Shown in pieces: positions 35,572 through 43,697 of a DNA stretch of 64,000 nt. Where the stretch lies: NCBI GenBank assembly GCA_025055575.1, contig JANWWP010000023.1, positions 38,763-102,762 on the forward strand, written 5' to 3'. Within the stretch, counting starts at the first letter, position 1; every line of letters starts with the position of its first letter. A program made the translations under genes and the position numbers. The notes beneath the pieces are model-generated. The model saw only the letters and a program-made list of their open reading frames with translations, made no database searches and was not told where the DNA came from. This DNA comes from Flavobacteriales bacterium. GTDB taxonomy: Bacteria; Bacteroidota; Bacteroidia; CAIKAF01.

Positions 35572-35592
35572 TTTGTACTTTATTTTTACAAA
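35572..35592. promoter_or_regulatory. Candidate operator of the LexA-like regulator
   Basis: Inverted repeat TTTGTA-N9-TACAAA (35572-35577 and 35587-35592) lies about 10 bases upstream of the -7 box, where the -33 region should be. A dimeric HTH protein could bind there and block RNA polymerase. The match is short and in AT-rich DNA, so it may be chance. Confidence 0.35.
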
Positions 35593-35642
35593 ATTCCCCA
35601 CGGCTTTTTCTATTGAGGATTATATTAAAAATTTTCGTAATC

Positions 35643-37733
35643 TCAAAACTTTAATCTCATCTGTAGCCGAGCATCCGTGCGTACGTTGCCATCAATCTGA
35701 GAGGGGCCCGAGCTGATCACTTGACGATCTGCATACCAGGTGTGCGCCACTTTTATCCACAAATCCCAAAACCTCAAAATCTGCCACCGCAGCACCGCGT
35801 AAGTTCGAATACCTCGGCCATACAGGGCCGGAATAGAGAAATAGTACAAAACATCGTTTTCATACGCATACAAGCGGGTGTCATAATCCGATGTTTGAAA
35901 AAGAGTGTAACGCAAAGCCAGGGCCAAAGGCTTTTTGAGACTTTTGTAGGTGATGTCAGCGAACATCATGTAGCCGTATTTGCGGCCTTCGGAGGGGGCA
36001 TCAAAAATCATCATCTCCGCCCGCCCTCTCAGGCGTATGCGGCGTCCGGCGTCGGTGGTAAGGTTCAAGCGGATGTTGGTGCGAGCCAGATCTTCCACAA
36101 TGTTAATAATTGGAGCATTGCGCACGTTTTGCTGTCCCAAGCGATGGCGTACCCGTCCGTAAATTTCAGTTCCTTTGACGGGCATCCAGGTCACCTGAAG
36201 CAAACCATCCCAGGCCCGACCCGGTGCTTCTGCGCCATAGCGCGGCCAGGGAAAACGAATTTGATCAAAGTAGCCGGAGATGCCCACACGGCGCACCGGG
36301 CGGCAGTCCACTCCCAGATAGAGCCCACTTTCGTTGTTCCCGCCACGGCGATCGGCCACTGGATTGGCATACAAAGCAGCGTAGGAAGGTTGAAAATTCC
36401 GGTAATAAGCTGTGAAGGTGAAAAAGGTCGTCAAAGTGGCCTGAAGCCCATGCACCATTGCCCAGCCGCGCGGCTGGCTCCGCGAGACTTCCCCAAACAA
36501 TGTAAAATGCGGGCCCACCCACTGGTAATCCACACCTAAGTTGACCAGACTATTGCCCTGAAAACGGTACACATTATAAAGCGCTTCGCTACGGCGCAGC
36601 ACCGCATTAAGGTGCGTGTACACTCCGGTAAATCCGACGCGGAGATTTCGCCAGTTGATATCGGCATGTCCTCCGGCCATCTGTTCGCGTACGGTGCCTT
36701 TGTTGTCGATTTCTGAGACAGTACGGTGCAAACCGGACGTGATGAGGGAACTGATTTCGGGCAGGTTGTTCAAAATGTCCTCCGTGGTGGTGTCGGTTTC
36801 GACCAAGTTGCCATCTAAATTTTTGCGGGAATAAAAGGCTGTAATATCCAACCATGGAAGAGGTCGAAGCGTGAAGGCGCCGCCCCGCATGAACAAATTT
36901 TCATTGATAGAAGTGTAAGGCCTCAGACCCTGTCCGGTGCGCCGCAGATTGATACCGAAAGCGGTCTTTCCGAAAGCCAGCCCGGTCCAAAGAGTAAGCC
37001 CCTGGCCAAAACGACATTGATAGTCTCCCAAAGCCAGGGCTTTCAACCATTTAATATTGCTGATAAAAAGGTGCGCGCTATAAAAATCAAATCCATATTT
37101 ATTCACCCCTGAAAAAAAAGGCTCGCCGGCATCCTTGTCGGCCGTAAACCCAATGCTATAATGCCGGTTGTGCTGATAACGGAAACGGGTGAAAAGCCCA
37201 AAGGGCGGCCCCAGAAAGCCACGGGTCGGATCTTCGGCATTCTGAATGTAGCCCGCCTGCCGCTGAAAGGTATATAGACTTCTGAAAAACCACTCTCCAC
37301 GGCCATATTTTAAAAGGCGCCTGAAAGAGAGGGAAGTCCGTGCGTCCTCGTTGCGGACAGTGACAAAAGGGCGTACCACATCGATGGTTTCATCGTCCAG
37401 ACCCGGTATCAGCTTCAATTCATATAACGTCACCAGAGGCCCGTGGTTTTTGCGGTACTTCAGAATGTTCTCTATCTGGCGATCGGTGAAGACTTGCAAC
37501 TTTTCGAGATCCTCCCTCGTGGCCTGATTCAAATCCAGTGGATGTTCAAAAAAATACTGGAGATCTTCCGTGAGGGTGGTGAAATCCAACTGTTCATCCA
37601 CGTTGTCTGTAATGGTTTCAATGAGCTTTTCAATCAGATTATCCCGTCGGGTTTCATCGTCCCGGGCCCTGTCCCTCTGGGCCATCAGAAAACAGGGCCA
37701 AAGGATCAGAAAAAAAAGGGTGCAGCGGCTCAT
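35643..37733 (-). CDS. Helix-hairpin-helix protein with outer-membrane beta-barrel
   Basis: The 696-residue product starts at the ATG at 37733 with a signal peptide (FLILWPCFLMAQ). Residues about 50-130 hold two ComEA-like helix-hairpin-helix units: PLDLNQATREDLEKLQVF, ILKYRKNHGPLVTLYELKLI and LIPGLDDETIDVVRPFVTV. The remaining 550 residues are alternating beta strands rich in aromatic residues, ending RTDARLQMRLKF, as in an outer-membrane barrel. HhH units bind DNA without sequence specificity in ComEA; here they would face the periplasm. The start overlaps the stop of the next gene as ATGA, so the two are coupled. Similar proteins exist in Bacteroidota without a known role. Confidence 0.82.
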   Translation of the reverse strand: MSRCTLFFLILWPCFLMAQRDRARDDETRRDNLIEKLIETITDNVDEQLDFTTLTEDLQYFFEHPLDLNQATREDLEKLQVFTDRQIENILKYRKNHGPLVTLYELKLIPGLDDETIDVVRPFVTVRNEDARTSLSFRRLLKYGRGEWFFRSLYTFQRQAGYIQNAEDPTRGFLGPPFGLFTRFRYQHNRHYSIGFTADKDAGEPFFSGVNKYGFDFYSAHLFISNIKWLKALALGDYQCRFGQGLTLWTGLAFGKTAFGINLRRTGQGLRPYTSINENLFMRGGAFTLRPLPWLDITAFYSRKNLDGNLVETDTTTEDILNNLPEISSLITSGLHRTVSEIDNKGTVREQMAGGHADINWRNLRVGFTGVYTHLNAVLRRSEALYNVYRFQGNSLVNLGVDYQWVGPHFTLFGEVSRSQPRGWAMVHGLQATLTTFFTFTAYYRNFQPSYAALYANPVADRRGGNNESGLYLGVDCRPVRRVGISGYFDQIRFPWPRYGAEAPGRAWDGLLQVTWMPVKGTEIYGRVRHRLGQQNVRNAPIINIVEDLARTNIRLNLTTDAGRRIRLRGRAEMMIFDAPSEGRKYGYMMFADITYKSLKKPLALALRYTLFQTSDYDTRLYAYENDVLYYFSIPALYGRGIRTYAVLRWQILRFWDLWIKVAHTWYADRQVISSGPSQIDGNVRTDARLQMRLKF

Positions 37734-38620
37734 GGTTCGGAAGCGCTCGAGCTTGAACGGTTTCGGCGCATTTCCTTTTGAACCTGGGGCCCGAAATCCA
37801 CCGAAAGCCCGGCTTGGGGCGAAAAGCCCAAGACCTGATGGTAGGAGGAAGCCAGATCCAGTTGCCAGGGGCCCAGCCTCAGCCCCATGCCAAAAGCGGC
37901 CGTCACGGGACCAGTACCGCCCCCGGCCCGCACCTGAAGGATCGGAACCGGAAGATATTCCAGGCCCAACCGAACGGCAAAAGGCCGGTCCAGGTCTTTT
38001 TCTGCATCCACATGCGTCCGAAGTTTTCCCGCCCACAGGTATCCAATTCCAAACCGTACCAGAGCCGGAAGCCTTTCATTATCAAAGGCAGCGATGGTTT
38101 GGCGCACAGGATTCACCAAATGAAAGGCCACCGAAAAATCCCGGGTGGGCCGTGCCAGCACGCCCAATTCCCCCGTGAAAGCATGGGCCGAACCGTACAT
38201 ATCCCCAAAAGCCAAGTAATGGTAATTAAAAGTCATCCCAGCGCTCAGGTAAGGGCTAAAAGTGCGGGCGTAGGAAAAAGATAGGCGGTTCCTGTTAAAA
38301 AAGCGGCCTCCGAAGCGCAAAAAAGCCAGATTAAAAACACCCAGACGCCGCGTCGCAGCGGCAGCAGACATACCCGCCGTACCAAGTTCGGGCAATAGAA
38401 ACCGATTGTCATAAAAAACACCGGCCCCACTGCGACCCAGGTAACCCAAAGCCCCCGGATTATTGAAGGCCGCGTATACATCCACGTTGCACAGAGAGGC
38501 ATGGGCCATTCCCGCAGCCCTTCCGCCCACCGGCCAGGATTGTGCTTCTAAACCCACGATGGCGATAGAACAGGCGAGTCCGGTGGCTATTAATCTTTTA
38601 AGGCATCGATGTCGGGACAT
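37730..38620 (-). CDS. PorV/FadL-like outer-membrane protein
   Basis: The 296-residue product has a signal peptide (cleavage near GLEAQS) and the opening pattern of the PorV/PorQ/FadL group, GGRAAGMAHASLCNVDVYAAFNNPGALGYL, followed by strands with FFNRNRLSFSYARTF, GDMYGSAHAFTGELGV and a C-terminal aromatic barrel region. PorV helps release T9SS cargo and other members transport hydrophobic molecules; which applies here cannot be told. The only usable ATG makes the gene overlap purE by 31 bases. Its stop overlaps the HhH-barrel gene by ATGA, so the pair is expected to work together. Confidence 0.72.
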   Translation of the reverse strand: MSRHRCLKRLIATGLACSIAIVGLEAQSWPVGGRAAGMAHASLCNVDVYAAFNNPGALGYLGRSGAGVFYDNRFLLPELGTAGMSAAAATRRLGVFNLAFLRFGGRFFNRNRLSFSYARTFSPYLSAGMTFNYHYLAFGDMYGSAHAFTGELGVLARPTRDFSVAFHLVNPVRQTIAAFDNERLPALVRFGIGYLWAGKLRTHVDAEKDLDRPFAVRLGLEYLPVPILQVRAGGGTGPVTAAFGMGLRLGPWQLDLASSYHQVLGFSPQAGLSVDFGPQVQKEMRRNRSSSSASEP

Positions 38621-39129
38621 AGGCGACCAAACTGAAAAGACTCCAGGTTGAGTTGGTGCTGCGCATCCAGCACTTTCGTTTTTAAGGATTGCTTAAAGGC
38701 CAGAAGACGTTCCTGAAGTGCAGGATCTGACAAGGCCAAAATGGAAGCCGCCAGGAGCCCCGCATTGTGGGCATTGTTCAAGGCTACGGTGGCCACCGGA
38801 ATGCCGGCCGGCATTTGCAGAATGGAGAGGAGGCTATCCCATCCGTCCAGACTCTGGGATGACTTTACCGGCACACCTATCACCGGAAGAACGGTGTGGG
38901 AAGCCACCATGCCCGGCAGATGGGCCGCGCCGCCAGCTCCTGCCACCAGGACCCCCAGGCCTCTTTGAAGTGCCGAAGCGGCGTAGCGCGCCATAAATTC
39001 CGGAGTACGATGGGCTGAAACAACCGCTGCTTCAAAAGGCACCTGCAATTCATCTAAAATCTTCGCGGCACCTTGCATCACCTCCCAGTCCGATGCACTG
39101 CCCATGATTATGCCCACTCTGGCTTGCAT
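38590..39129 (-). CDS. purE: N5-carboxyaminoimidazole ribonucleotide mutase
   Basis: The 179-residue product has the PurE signature GIIMGSASDWEVMQ, the catalytic VVSAHRTPEFM and the later VAGAGGAAHLPGMVA and GVPVKSSQSLDGWDSLLSILQMPAGIPVATV. It rearranges N5-CAIR to CAIR in purine synthesis. purK is not next to it. The C-terminal 20 residues run into the FadL-like gene. A near -7 box (TACTTTG, one base short) sits about 8 bases before the ATG. Confidence 0.95.
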   Translation of the reverse strand: MQARVGIIMGSASDWEVMQGAAKILDELQVPFEAAVVSAHRTPEFMARYAASALQRGLGVLVAGAGGAAHLPGMVASHTVLPVIGVPVKSSQSLDGWDSLLSILQMPAGIPVATVALNNAHNAGLLAASILALSDPALQERLLAFKQSLKTKVLDAQHQLNLESFQFGRLCPDIDALKD

Positions 39130-39170
39130 AAGCCAAAGTAAAGCATTTTCGGCCGAACAGCCAAAATATC

Positions 39171-39929
39171 TTAACTGCAGGGCCCTGTGGTCATGCCCGG
39201 CGCCGGCTGAATGACTTCGGCCAGAAGACGACGCACTATGGGAAAAAAGGTTTCATAAAAGGGCAAGGGCTTTACGCTCACCGCCCCAAAAACGGCCGGA
39301 TTGGGCCAGTCGGGTCTTTCCCTGATCAATTCCTGCTTGATCTGCCGGAAATGGTAGCGTAAGCTTGTGGGATAGCTGCTGACGTAGGCCGTGTGAATGG
39401 CTTTAAATTTTTCACCAGGTTTTTCGTACAGTGTCACATGATAGGAATACACGCGATTTTCGGCATTTTCCTGATCTTCAAGAATCACATACCCTTCATC
39501 CTGATGGAGCGGCATCACGCCGACGGCTTCCAGAGCTATGAGTTTTTCAGCTTCTTCATAACGCACGCGGCCCTCCTGGATGGACTCAGCAAAATGTGGG
39601 ATAGCAAACGACACAATATCCATCAGTTCTTCCATAACCTGGCTTTCCGGCATTTTCTTTTCATAAATCAGAAGCAGTTTCTCCCAATCCACACCCGACA
39701 CCGTGGCCGTACCGGATTCAAACAACTCCGCCTTGTCTTTTAAGTTCTGTAAATCCTTATAGTGCTGGATCAGATCAGCCAAAACAGGATACAGGCGATG
39801 GCTCCGGAAATAGGCCGCCACGCTCTGCAAATACCCTAAGATCACGTAGCTTTTGTATTCAAGGTCCACATGGCCGTCCGTGATCCAGGTGGGCGATAAT
39901 CTGGGAAAGTCAGATTTTAGGGATTCCAT
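39171..39929 (-). CDS. Conserved-looking protein of unknown function
   Basis: I do not recognise this 252-residue protein. It has no signal peptide or membrane segment and is mostly helical in its first half (YKSYVILGYLQSVAAYFRSHRLYP, LADLIQHYKDLQNLKDKAELF), with a more beta-rich second half (YVILEDQENAENRVYSYHVTLYEK, IHTAYVSSYP). Codon use looks like that of the neighbours and the frame is long and open, so it is a real gene. It ends 42 bases before purE and is divergent from the cbb3 oxidase operon, sharing a 246-base intergenic region that holds a strong inverted repeat. Confidence 0.75.
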   Translation of the reverse strand: MESLKSDFPRLSPTWITDGHVDLEYKSYVILGYLQSVAAYFRSHRLYPVLADLIQHYKDLQNLKDKAELFESGTATVSGVDWEKLLLIYEKKMPESQVMEELMDIVSFAIPHFAESIQEGRVRYEEAEKLIALEAVGVMPLHQDEGYVILEDQENAENRVYSYHVTLYEKPGEKFKAIHTAYVSSYPTSLRYHFRQIKQELIRERPDWPNPAVFGAVSVKPLPFYETFFPIVRRLLAEVIQPAPGMTTGPCS

Positions 39930-39982
39930 AGTGTTATGAAATCTTTACGCATAAATAACGAAAAAGATAAGCCAGAGTTGTA

Positions 39983-40002
39983 TTGATAAAGTTTTTTATC
40001 AA
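39983..40002. promoter_or_regulatory. Perfect inverted repeat between the unknown gene and the cbb3 operon
   Basis: TTGATAAA-N4-TTTATCAA has 8-base perfect arms. It resembles CRP/FNR-type sites (TTGAT...ATCAA), although the total spacing is longer than the N4 of classic FNR boxes. It lies 54 bases before the start of the divergent gene and 173 before ccoS. An oxygen-sensing regulator would make sense for a cbb3 operon. Confidence 0.45.
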
Positions 40003-40175
40003 CAGATTTTAAAACGTGCTGGATTATTTACATCTTTCCTATTTAGAGTAAGATTAAAATTTTTTGAAATCCCCAAACCCTCCAAAAAAAATTTTTAATT
40101 CTAAAAGCTGACAAAAGTCATTGTTTCCGGGAGCCAAGGTGTCTGACCTTTGAACTGGATTTCACAACACAAACA

Positions 40176-40346
40176 ATGTACGTGCTCTTCGTCCTTATCC
40201 TTATCAGCCTGGCACTGGCAGGGGTATTTCTGATATGGTTTTTAAAGGCGGCCCGGGAAGGCCAGTTTGACGATACCACGACCCCGGGCATCCGGGTGCT
40301 TTTTGATGACAAACCGCTCAGCAAACAATTTAAAATTAAACAATAA
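40176..40346 (+). CDS. ccoS: cbb3 oxidase assembly protein CcoS
   Basis: This 56-residue protein is easily missed because of its size. It begins MYVLFVLILISLALAG, one membrane segment, followed by WFLKAAREGQFDDTTTPG, the CcoS hallmark (GQFDD followed by a TP pair), and ends with a basic tail. CcoS is needed to insert cofactors into CcoN. The stop is 8 bases before ccoNO, so it opens the operon. The usual neighbour ccoI (copper ATPase) is not upstream. Confidence 0.93.
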   Translation: MYVLFVLILISLALAGVFLIWFLKAAREGQFDDTTTPGIRVLFDDKPLSKQFKIKQ

Positions 40347-40354
40347 AATGAGCT

Positions 40355-42529
40355 ATGGAACGGTTCTATTATGACAACAAAATTGTAAAATTCTTCCTCA
40401 TCGCCACGGTGGTGTGGGGAATTGTGGGCATGCTGGTGGGCCTACTGGCGGCCTATCAGTTGTATTTTCCGGAACTCAACCTGGGCCTTCCTTATACCTC
40501 CTTTGGGCGCATCCGCCCCCTGCACACGAACGCTGTAATTTTCGCATTTGTGGGCAATGCCATTTTTATGGGGGTGTATTATTCTACACAAAGGCTGTTA
40601 AAGGCCCGCATGTTCAGTGATTTTTTAAGTTGGTTTCATTTCTGGGGCTGGCAATTGATTATTCTTTCTGCGGCTCTGACTCTGCCCACCGGGCATACCC
40701 AGGGAAAAGAGTACGCCGAGCTGGAATGGCCTATTGACATTGCCATCGCTTTGGTGTGGGTGGCATTTGGGACCAATTTGATCGGCACCATGATCCGGCG
40801 CAGGGTGCAGCACATGTATGTAGCCATTTGGTTTTATGTAGCCTCCTTCGTCACTGTGGCTGTGCTCCACATCGTGAATTCTATTTCGATACCGGCAGGT
40901 TTTTTAAAAAGCTACTCGATATATGCCGGTGTTCAGGACGCGCTGGTGCAGTGGTGGTATGGCCATAATGCAGTGGCCTTTTTTCTTACCACGCCCTATT
41001 TGGGCCTCATGTATTACTTTTTAGTAAAAGCCGCCAACCGTCCGGTTTATTCTTACCGCCTCTCCATCGTTCATTTCTGGACGCTGATTTTCATTTATAT
41101 CTGGGCTGGCCCCCACCATCTTTTGTATACGGCCTTACCCAACTGGGCCCAGGCCTTAGGGGTGATTTTTTCAGTCATGCTGATTGCGCCTTCCTGGGGC
41201 GGTATGGTGAACGGTTTGCTGACGCTGCGTGGGGCTTGGGACAAAGTGCGCGAAGATCCGGTTCTGAAATTTTTTGTGGTGGCCGTCACGGCCTACGGTA
41301 TGGCCACTTTCGAGGGTCCCATGCTGTCCCTAAAAAATGTCAATGCCATCAGCCACTACACAGACTGGACAGTGGCCCACGCGCATGTGGGCGCTCTGGG
41401 CTGGAACGGATTTCTCACCTTCGGAATGCTGTATTGGCTGGTGCCACGTATGTGGCAAACCACCCTGTTTTCGAAAAAACTGGCTGACTTCCACTTCTGG
41501 ATTGGCACGTTGGGCATCATTTTCTATGCCCTGCCCATGTATGTTGCGGCGCTTACCCAAGCCCTGATGTGGAAGCAATTCAATGAGGAAGGTCTGCTCC
41601 AGTACCCGAACTTCCTGCAAACTGTAAAGCAAATCATGCCCATGTATTTACTGCGCGGCATTGGCGGCACGCTCTACCTGGCCGGGGTGGTGGTGATGGT
41701 GTACAACCTCATTAAAACGGCGGCTCAGGGCAAGTTTCTGGCAGAAGAAGAAGCCGAAGCACCCGCCCTCGCCCCCTCCCAAGCCCACACGGGCGGATTC
41801 AGCCACCGCGTTTTGGAACGCAAACCCGTGTTGTTTACCTCCTTGGCTCTGGTGGCCATCCTCATTGGCGGGGTAATTGAATTCCTTCCTGCTTTCCTCA
41901 TCAAAACCAATGTTCCGACCATCGAAAGCGTTAAGCCCCTCACGGCCCTTGAATTGCAGGGACGGGATATCTACATCCGGGAGGGTTGTTACAATTGCCA
42001 TTCCCAAATGATTCGACCCTTCCGTTCCGAAACCGAGCGCTACGGGGAGTATTCTAAAGTGGGCGAATTTGTCTATGATCATCCTTTTCAATGGGGATCC
42101 AAACGCACAGGGCCCGACCTGGCAAGGGAAGGCGGAAAAAATCCCCACGCCTGGCACTTTTTGCATATGTACGATCCCTCACTCACGTCCGCAGGAACCA
42201 TCATGCCCGGCTACAAGTGGATGATCACCAACGATCTGGATCTCTCCAGCACCAGAGCCAAAATCAAAGCCCTTCGAACGGCCGGAGTTCCCTATCCGGA
42301 AGGCTACGAAGAACAAGCAGAAGCCGACTTGATCCGTCAGGCTAAGGATCTTGCCGATCAGTTGAAAACCGATGCCAAAGTGCAGCAGATCCTTGAGATG
42401 GAGGGAATCACGGAATTGGAAAATAAAGAAATCGTGGCCATGATTGCCTACATGCAACGTCTGGGGCGTGATATTCAGGGCGATACAAGCAGCCACAAAT
42501 ACCTGCCTCCCCAACTCACCAAAAAATAA
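40355..42529 (+). CDS. ccoNO: cbb3-type cytochrome c oxidase, fused subunits I and II (CcoN-CcoO)
   Basis: The 724-residue product joins the 12-helix CcoN (about 1-470) to the mono-haem CcoO (about 505-724). Haem and copper ligands are visible: HTNAVIFAFVGNAIF, WYGHNAVAFFL, GPHHLLYTALPNWAQ and the VAHAHVGALGWNGFL pair. The CcoO part has the haem c site CYNCHSQMIRPFRSE and later GPDLAREGG and IMPGYKWM with the Met ligand. It reduces O2 with high affinity and pumps protons in the inner membrane. N-O fusion is common in Bacteroidota. Confidence 0.97.
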   Translation: MERFYYDNKIVKFFLIATVVWGIVGMLVGLLAAYQLYFPELNLGLPYTSFGRIRPLHTNAVIFAFVGNAIFMGVYYSTQRLLKARMFSDFLSWFHFWGWQLIILSAALTLPTGHTQGKEYAELEWPIDIAIALVWVAFGTNLIGTMIRRRVQHMYVAIWFYVASFVTVAVLHIVNSISIPAGFLKSYSIYAGVQDALVQWWYGHNAVAFFLTTPYLGLMYYFLVKAANRPVYSYRLSIVHFWTLIFIYIWAGPHHLLYTALPNWAQALGVIFSVMLIAPSWGGMVNGLLTLRGAWDKVREDPVLKFFVVAVTAYGMATFEGPMLSLKNVNAISHYTDWTVAHAHVGALGWNGFLTFGMLYWLVPRMWQTTLFSKKLADFHFWIGTLGIIFYALPMYVAALTQALMWKQFNEEGLLQYPNFLQTVKQIMPMYLLRGIGGTLYLAGVVVMVYNLIKTAAQGKFLAEEEAEAPALAPSQAHTGGFSHRVLERKPVLFTSLALVAILIGGVIEFLPAFLIKTNVPTIESVKPLTALELQGRDIYIREGCYNCHSQMIRPFRSETERYGEYSKVGEFVYDHPFQWGSKRTGPDLAREGGKNPHAWHFLHMYDPSLTSAGTIMPGYKWMITNDLDLSSTRAKIKALRTAGVPYPEGYEEQAEADLIRQAKDLADQLKTDAKVQQILEMEGITELENKEIVAMIAYMQRLGRDIQGDTSSHKYLPPQLTKK

Positions 42530-42535
42530 AAGGTC

Positions 42536-42733
42536 ATGTATAAAGATGTAGCAAGCCGTATTCCGGATGTGTGGATTTACCCCACCATCTCCCTTGTGAT
42601 CTTTTTCACCTTTTTCCTTATCCTGTTTGTGGTGGTTTTCACCCGCCGAAGGGAACTGGTACAATCCCAGAAAATGATTCCCCTTGAAGACGGCACCCAC
42701 CTATCTGAAAAAAGTAAAATGATACAGCCATGA
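42536..42733 (+). CDS. ccoQ: CcoQ/FixQ-like small oxidase subunit
   Basis: The 65-residue product has one membrane helix (IYPTISLVIFFTFFLILFVVVF) followed by a basic turn FTRRRELVQSQKMIPLEDG, like CcoQ. It lies 6 bases after ccoNO and overlaps ccoP by ATGA. Assignment rests on size, topology and position rather than strong motifs. Confidence 0.82.
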   Translation: MYKDVASRIPDVWIYPTISLVIFFTFFLILFVVVFTRRRELVQSQKMIPLEDGTHLSEKSKMIQP

Positions 42734-43692
42734 AAAAGGTATTCGGTTTTTTAAAATGGATTCTCCTTGGGCTCATCGGGGGTTCCACAACTCTGCCACT
42801 TTACGGCCAAGGAAATGCTCCGGAGCTCCCATTCTATCTGAAGCAGGATTTTCTGAACCAGGTTTTGGCTATTGTGGCCTTTTTGTACGTCCTGCTTTTG
42901 ATGCGGCATTTGATGGTTCTGGAAAAACTGGCCCGGGAAGTGGGCCGTATGATGCTGCCCCAGGAGGAGGCCGCCAAGCTGGCTGAGGAGCCGAGTATTT
43001 GGCAAAAAATTCTGAAACACCTCTCCGGCCTCAAACCCTTGGAAGCCGAAAAAGATCTTGTGCTGGAAGGCCATGAATACGATGGCATCAAAGAACTCAG
43101 CAATGGCATGCCCCCATGGCTTCGCTATCTTTTCCTTGGAACCATCCTGTTTGGGGTGCTGTATTTCACCTACTTTACGATGTTGGGAATAGGTCCTACC
43201 CAAGAGGAGGAATACGCCCAGGAAATGGCCCGGGCCGCCCTTCAAAAAGAAGAACGTATGAAACTGGCTGCCAATAAGGTGGATGAAAACACGGTGGTAG
43301 TGCTGACAGAAAAAAATTACCTGGAGGAAGGTCGTAAAATTTTTATTGAAAACTGCGCCACATGCCATGGGGAAAATGGTGGTGGTGGAGCGGGCCCTAA
43401 CCTCACGGATGAATATTGGCTCCATGGAGGTGGCGTAAAAAATATTTTTAAACTGGTCAAATATGGCTTTATTCAAAAAGGAATGCCGCCGTGGGAAGAT
43501 AAGCTCACACCTTTTCAAATTCAAAAGGTCACGAGTTATGTCTTGAGTTTACAAGGCAGCAACCCACCCGGGGGGCTGCCTCCCGCCGGGGAAAAATGGA
43601 CGGAGACCCCCCCAGATACAAGCACCCTGAAAACAACCACAGCTTCGCTGAGCTCCCTCGATGCAGCTGCCCAGCGTCAGATCAGCCAATAA
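42730..43692 (+). CDS. ccoP: cbb3 oxidase cytochrome c subunit CcoP, single haem site
   Basis: The 320-residue product has an N-terminal signal-like helix, a second membrane helix (FLNQVLAIVAFLYVLLLM), the CcoP N-terminal segment EGHEYDGIKELSNGMPPWLRYLFLGTILFG with a third helix, and a C-terminal cytochrome c domain with CATCHGENG and axial Met in KGMPPW. Only one CxxCH is present, whereas proteobacterial CcoP has two. It passes electrons from soluble cytochrome to CcoO. The C-terminal tail is low-complexity and acidic to polar. Confidence 0.93.
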   Translation: MKKVFGFLKWILLGLIGGSTTLPLYGQGNAPELPFYLKQDFLNQVLAIVAFLYVLLLMRHLMVLEKLAREVGRMMLPQEEAAKLAEEPSIWQKILKHLSGLKPLEAEKDLVLEGHEYDGIKELSNGMPPWLRYLFLGTILFGVLYFTYFTMLGIGPTQEEEYAQEMARAALQKEERMKLAANKVDENTVVVLTEKNYLEEGRKIFIENCATCHGENGGGGAGPNLTDEYWLHGGGVKNIFKLVKYGFIQKGMPPWEDKLTPFQIQKVTSYVLSLQGSNPPGGLPPAGEKWTETPPDTSTLKTTTASLSSLDAAAQRQISQ

Positions 43693-43697
43693 GAACC

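Noticed and set aside
37734-38036. 102-codon extension of the HhH-barrel protein upstream of 37733
   Set aside because: The extension runs antiparallel through no conserved sequence, overlaps the FadL-like gene in another frame and lacks a signal peptide, while the ATG at 37733 gives one and an ATGA overlap.
42751-43524. Minus-strand open frame of 257 codons
   Set aside because: Antisense to ccoP, whose haem motif and operon position are secure; the frame is a by-product of codon use.
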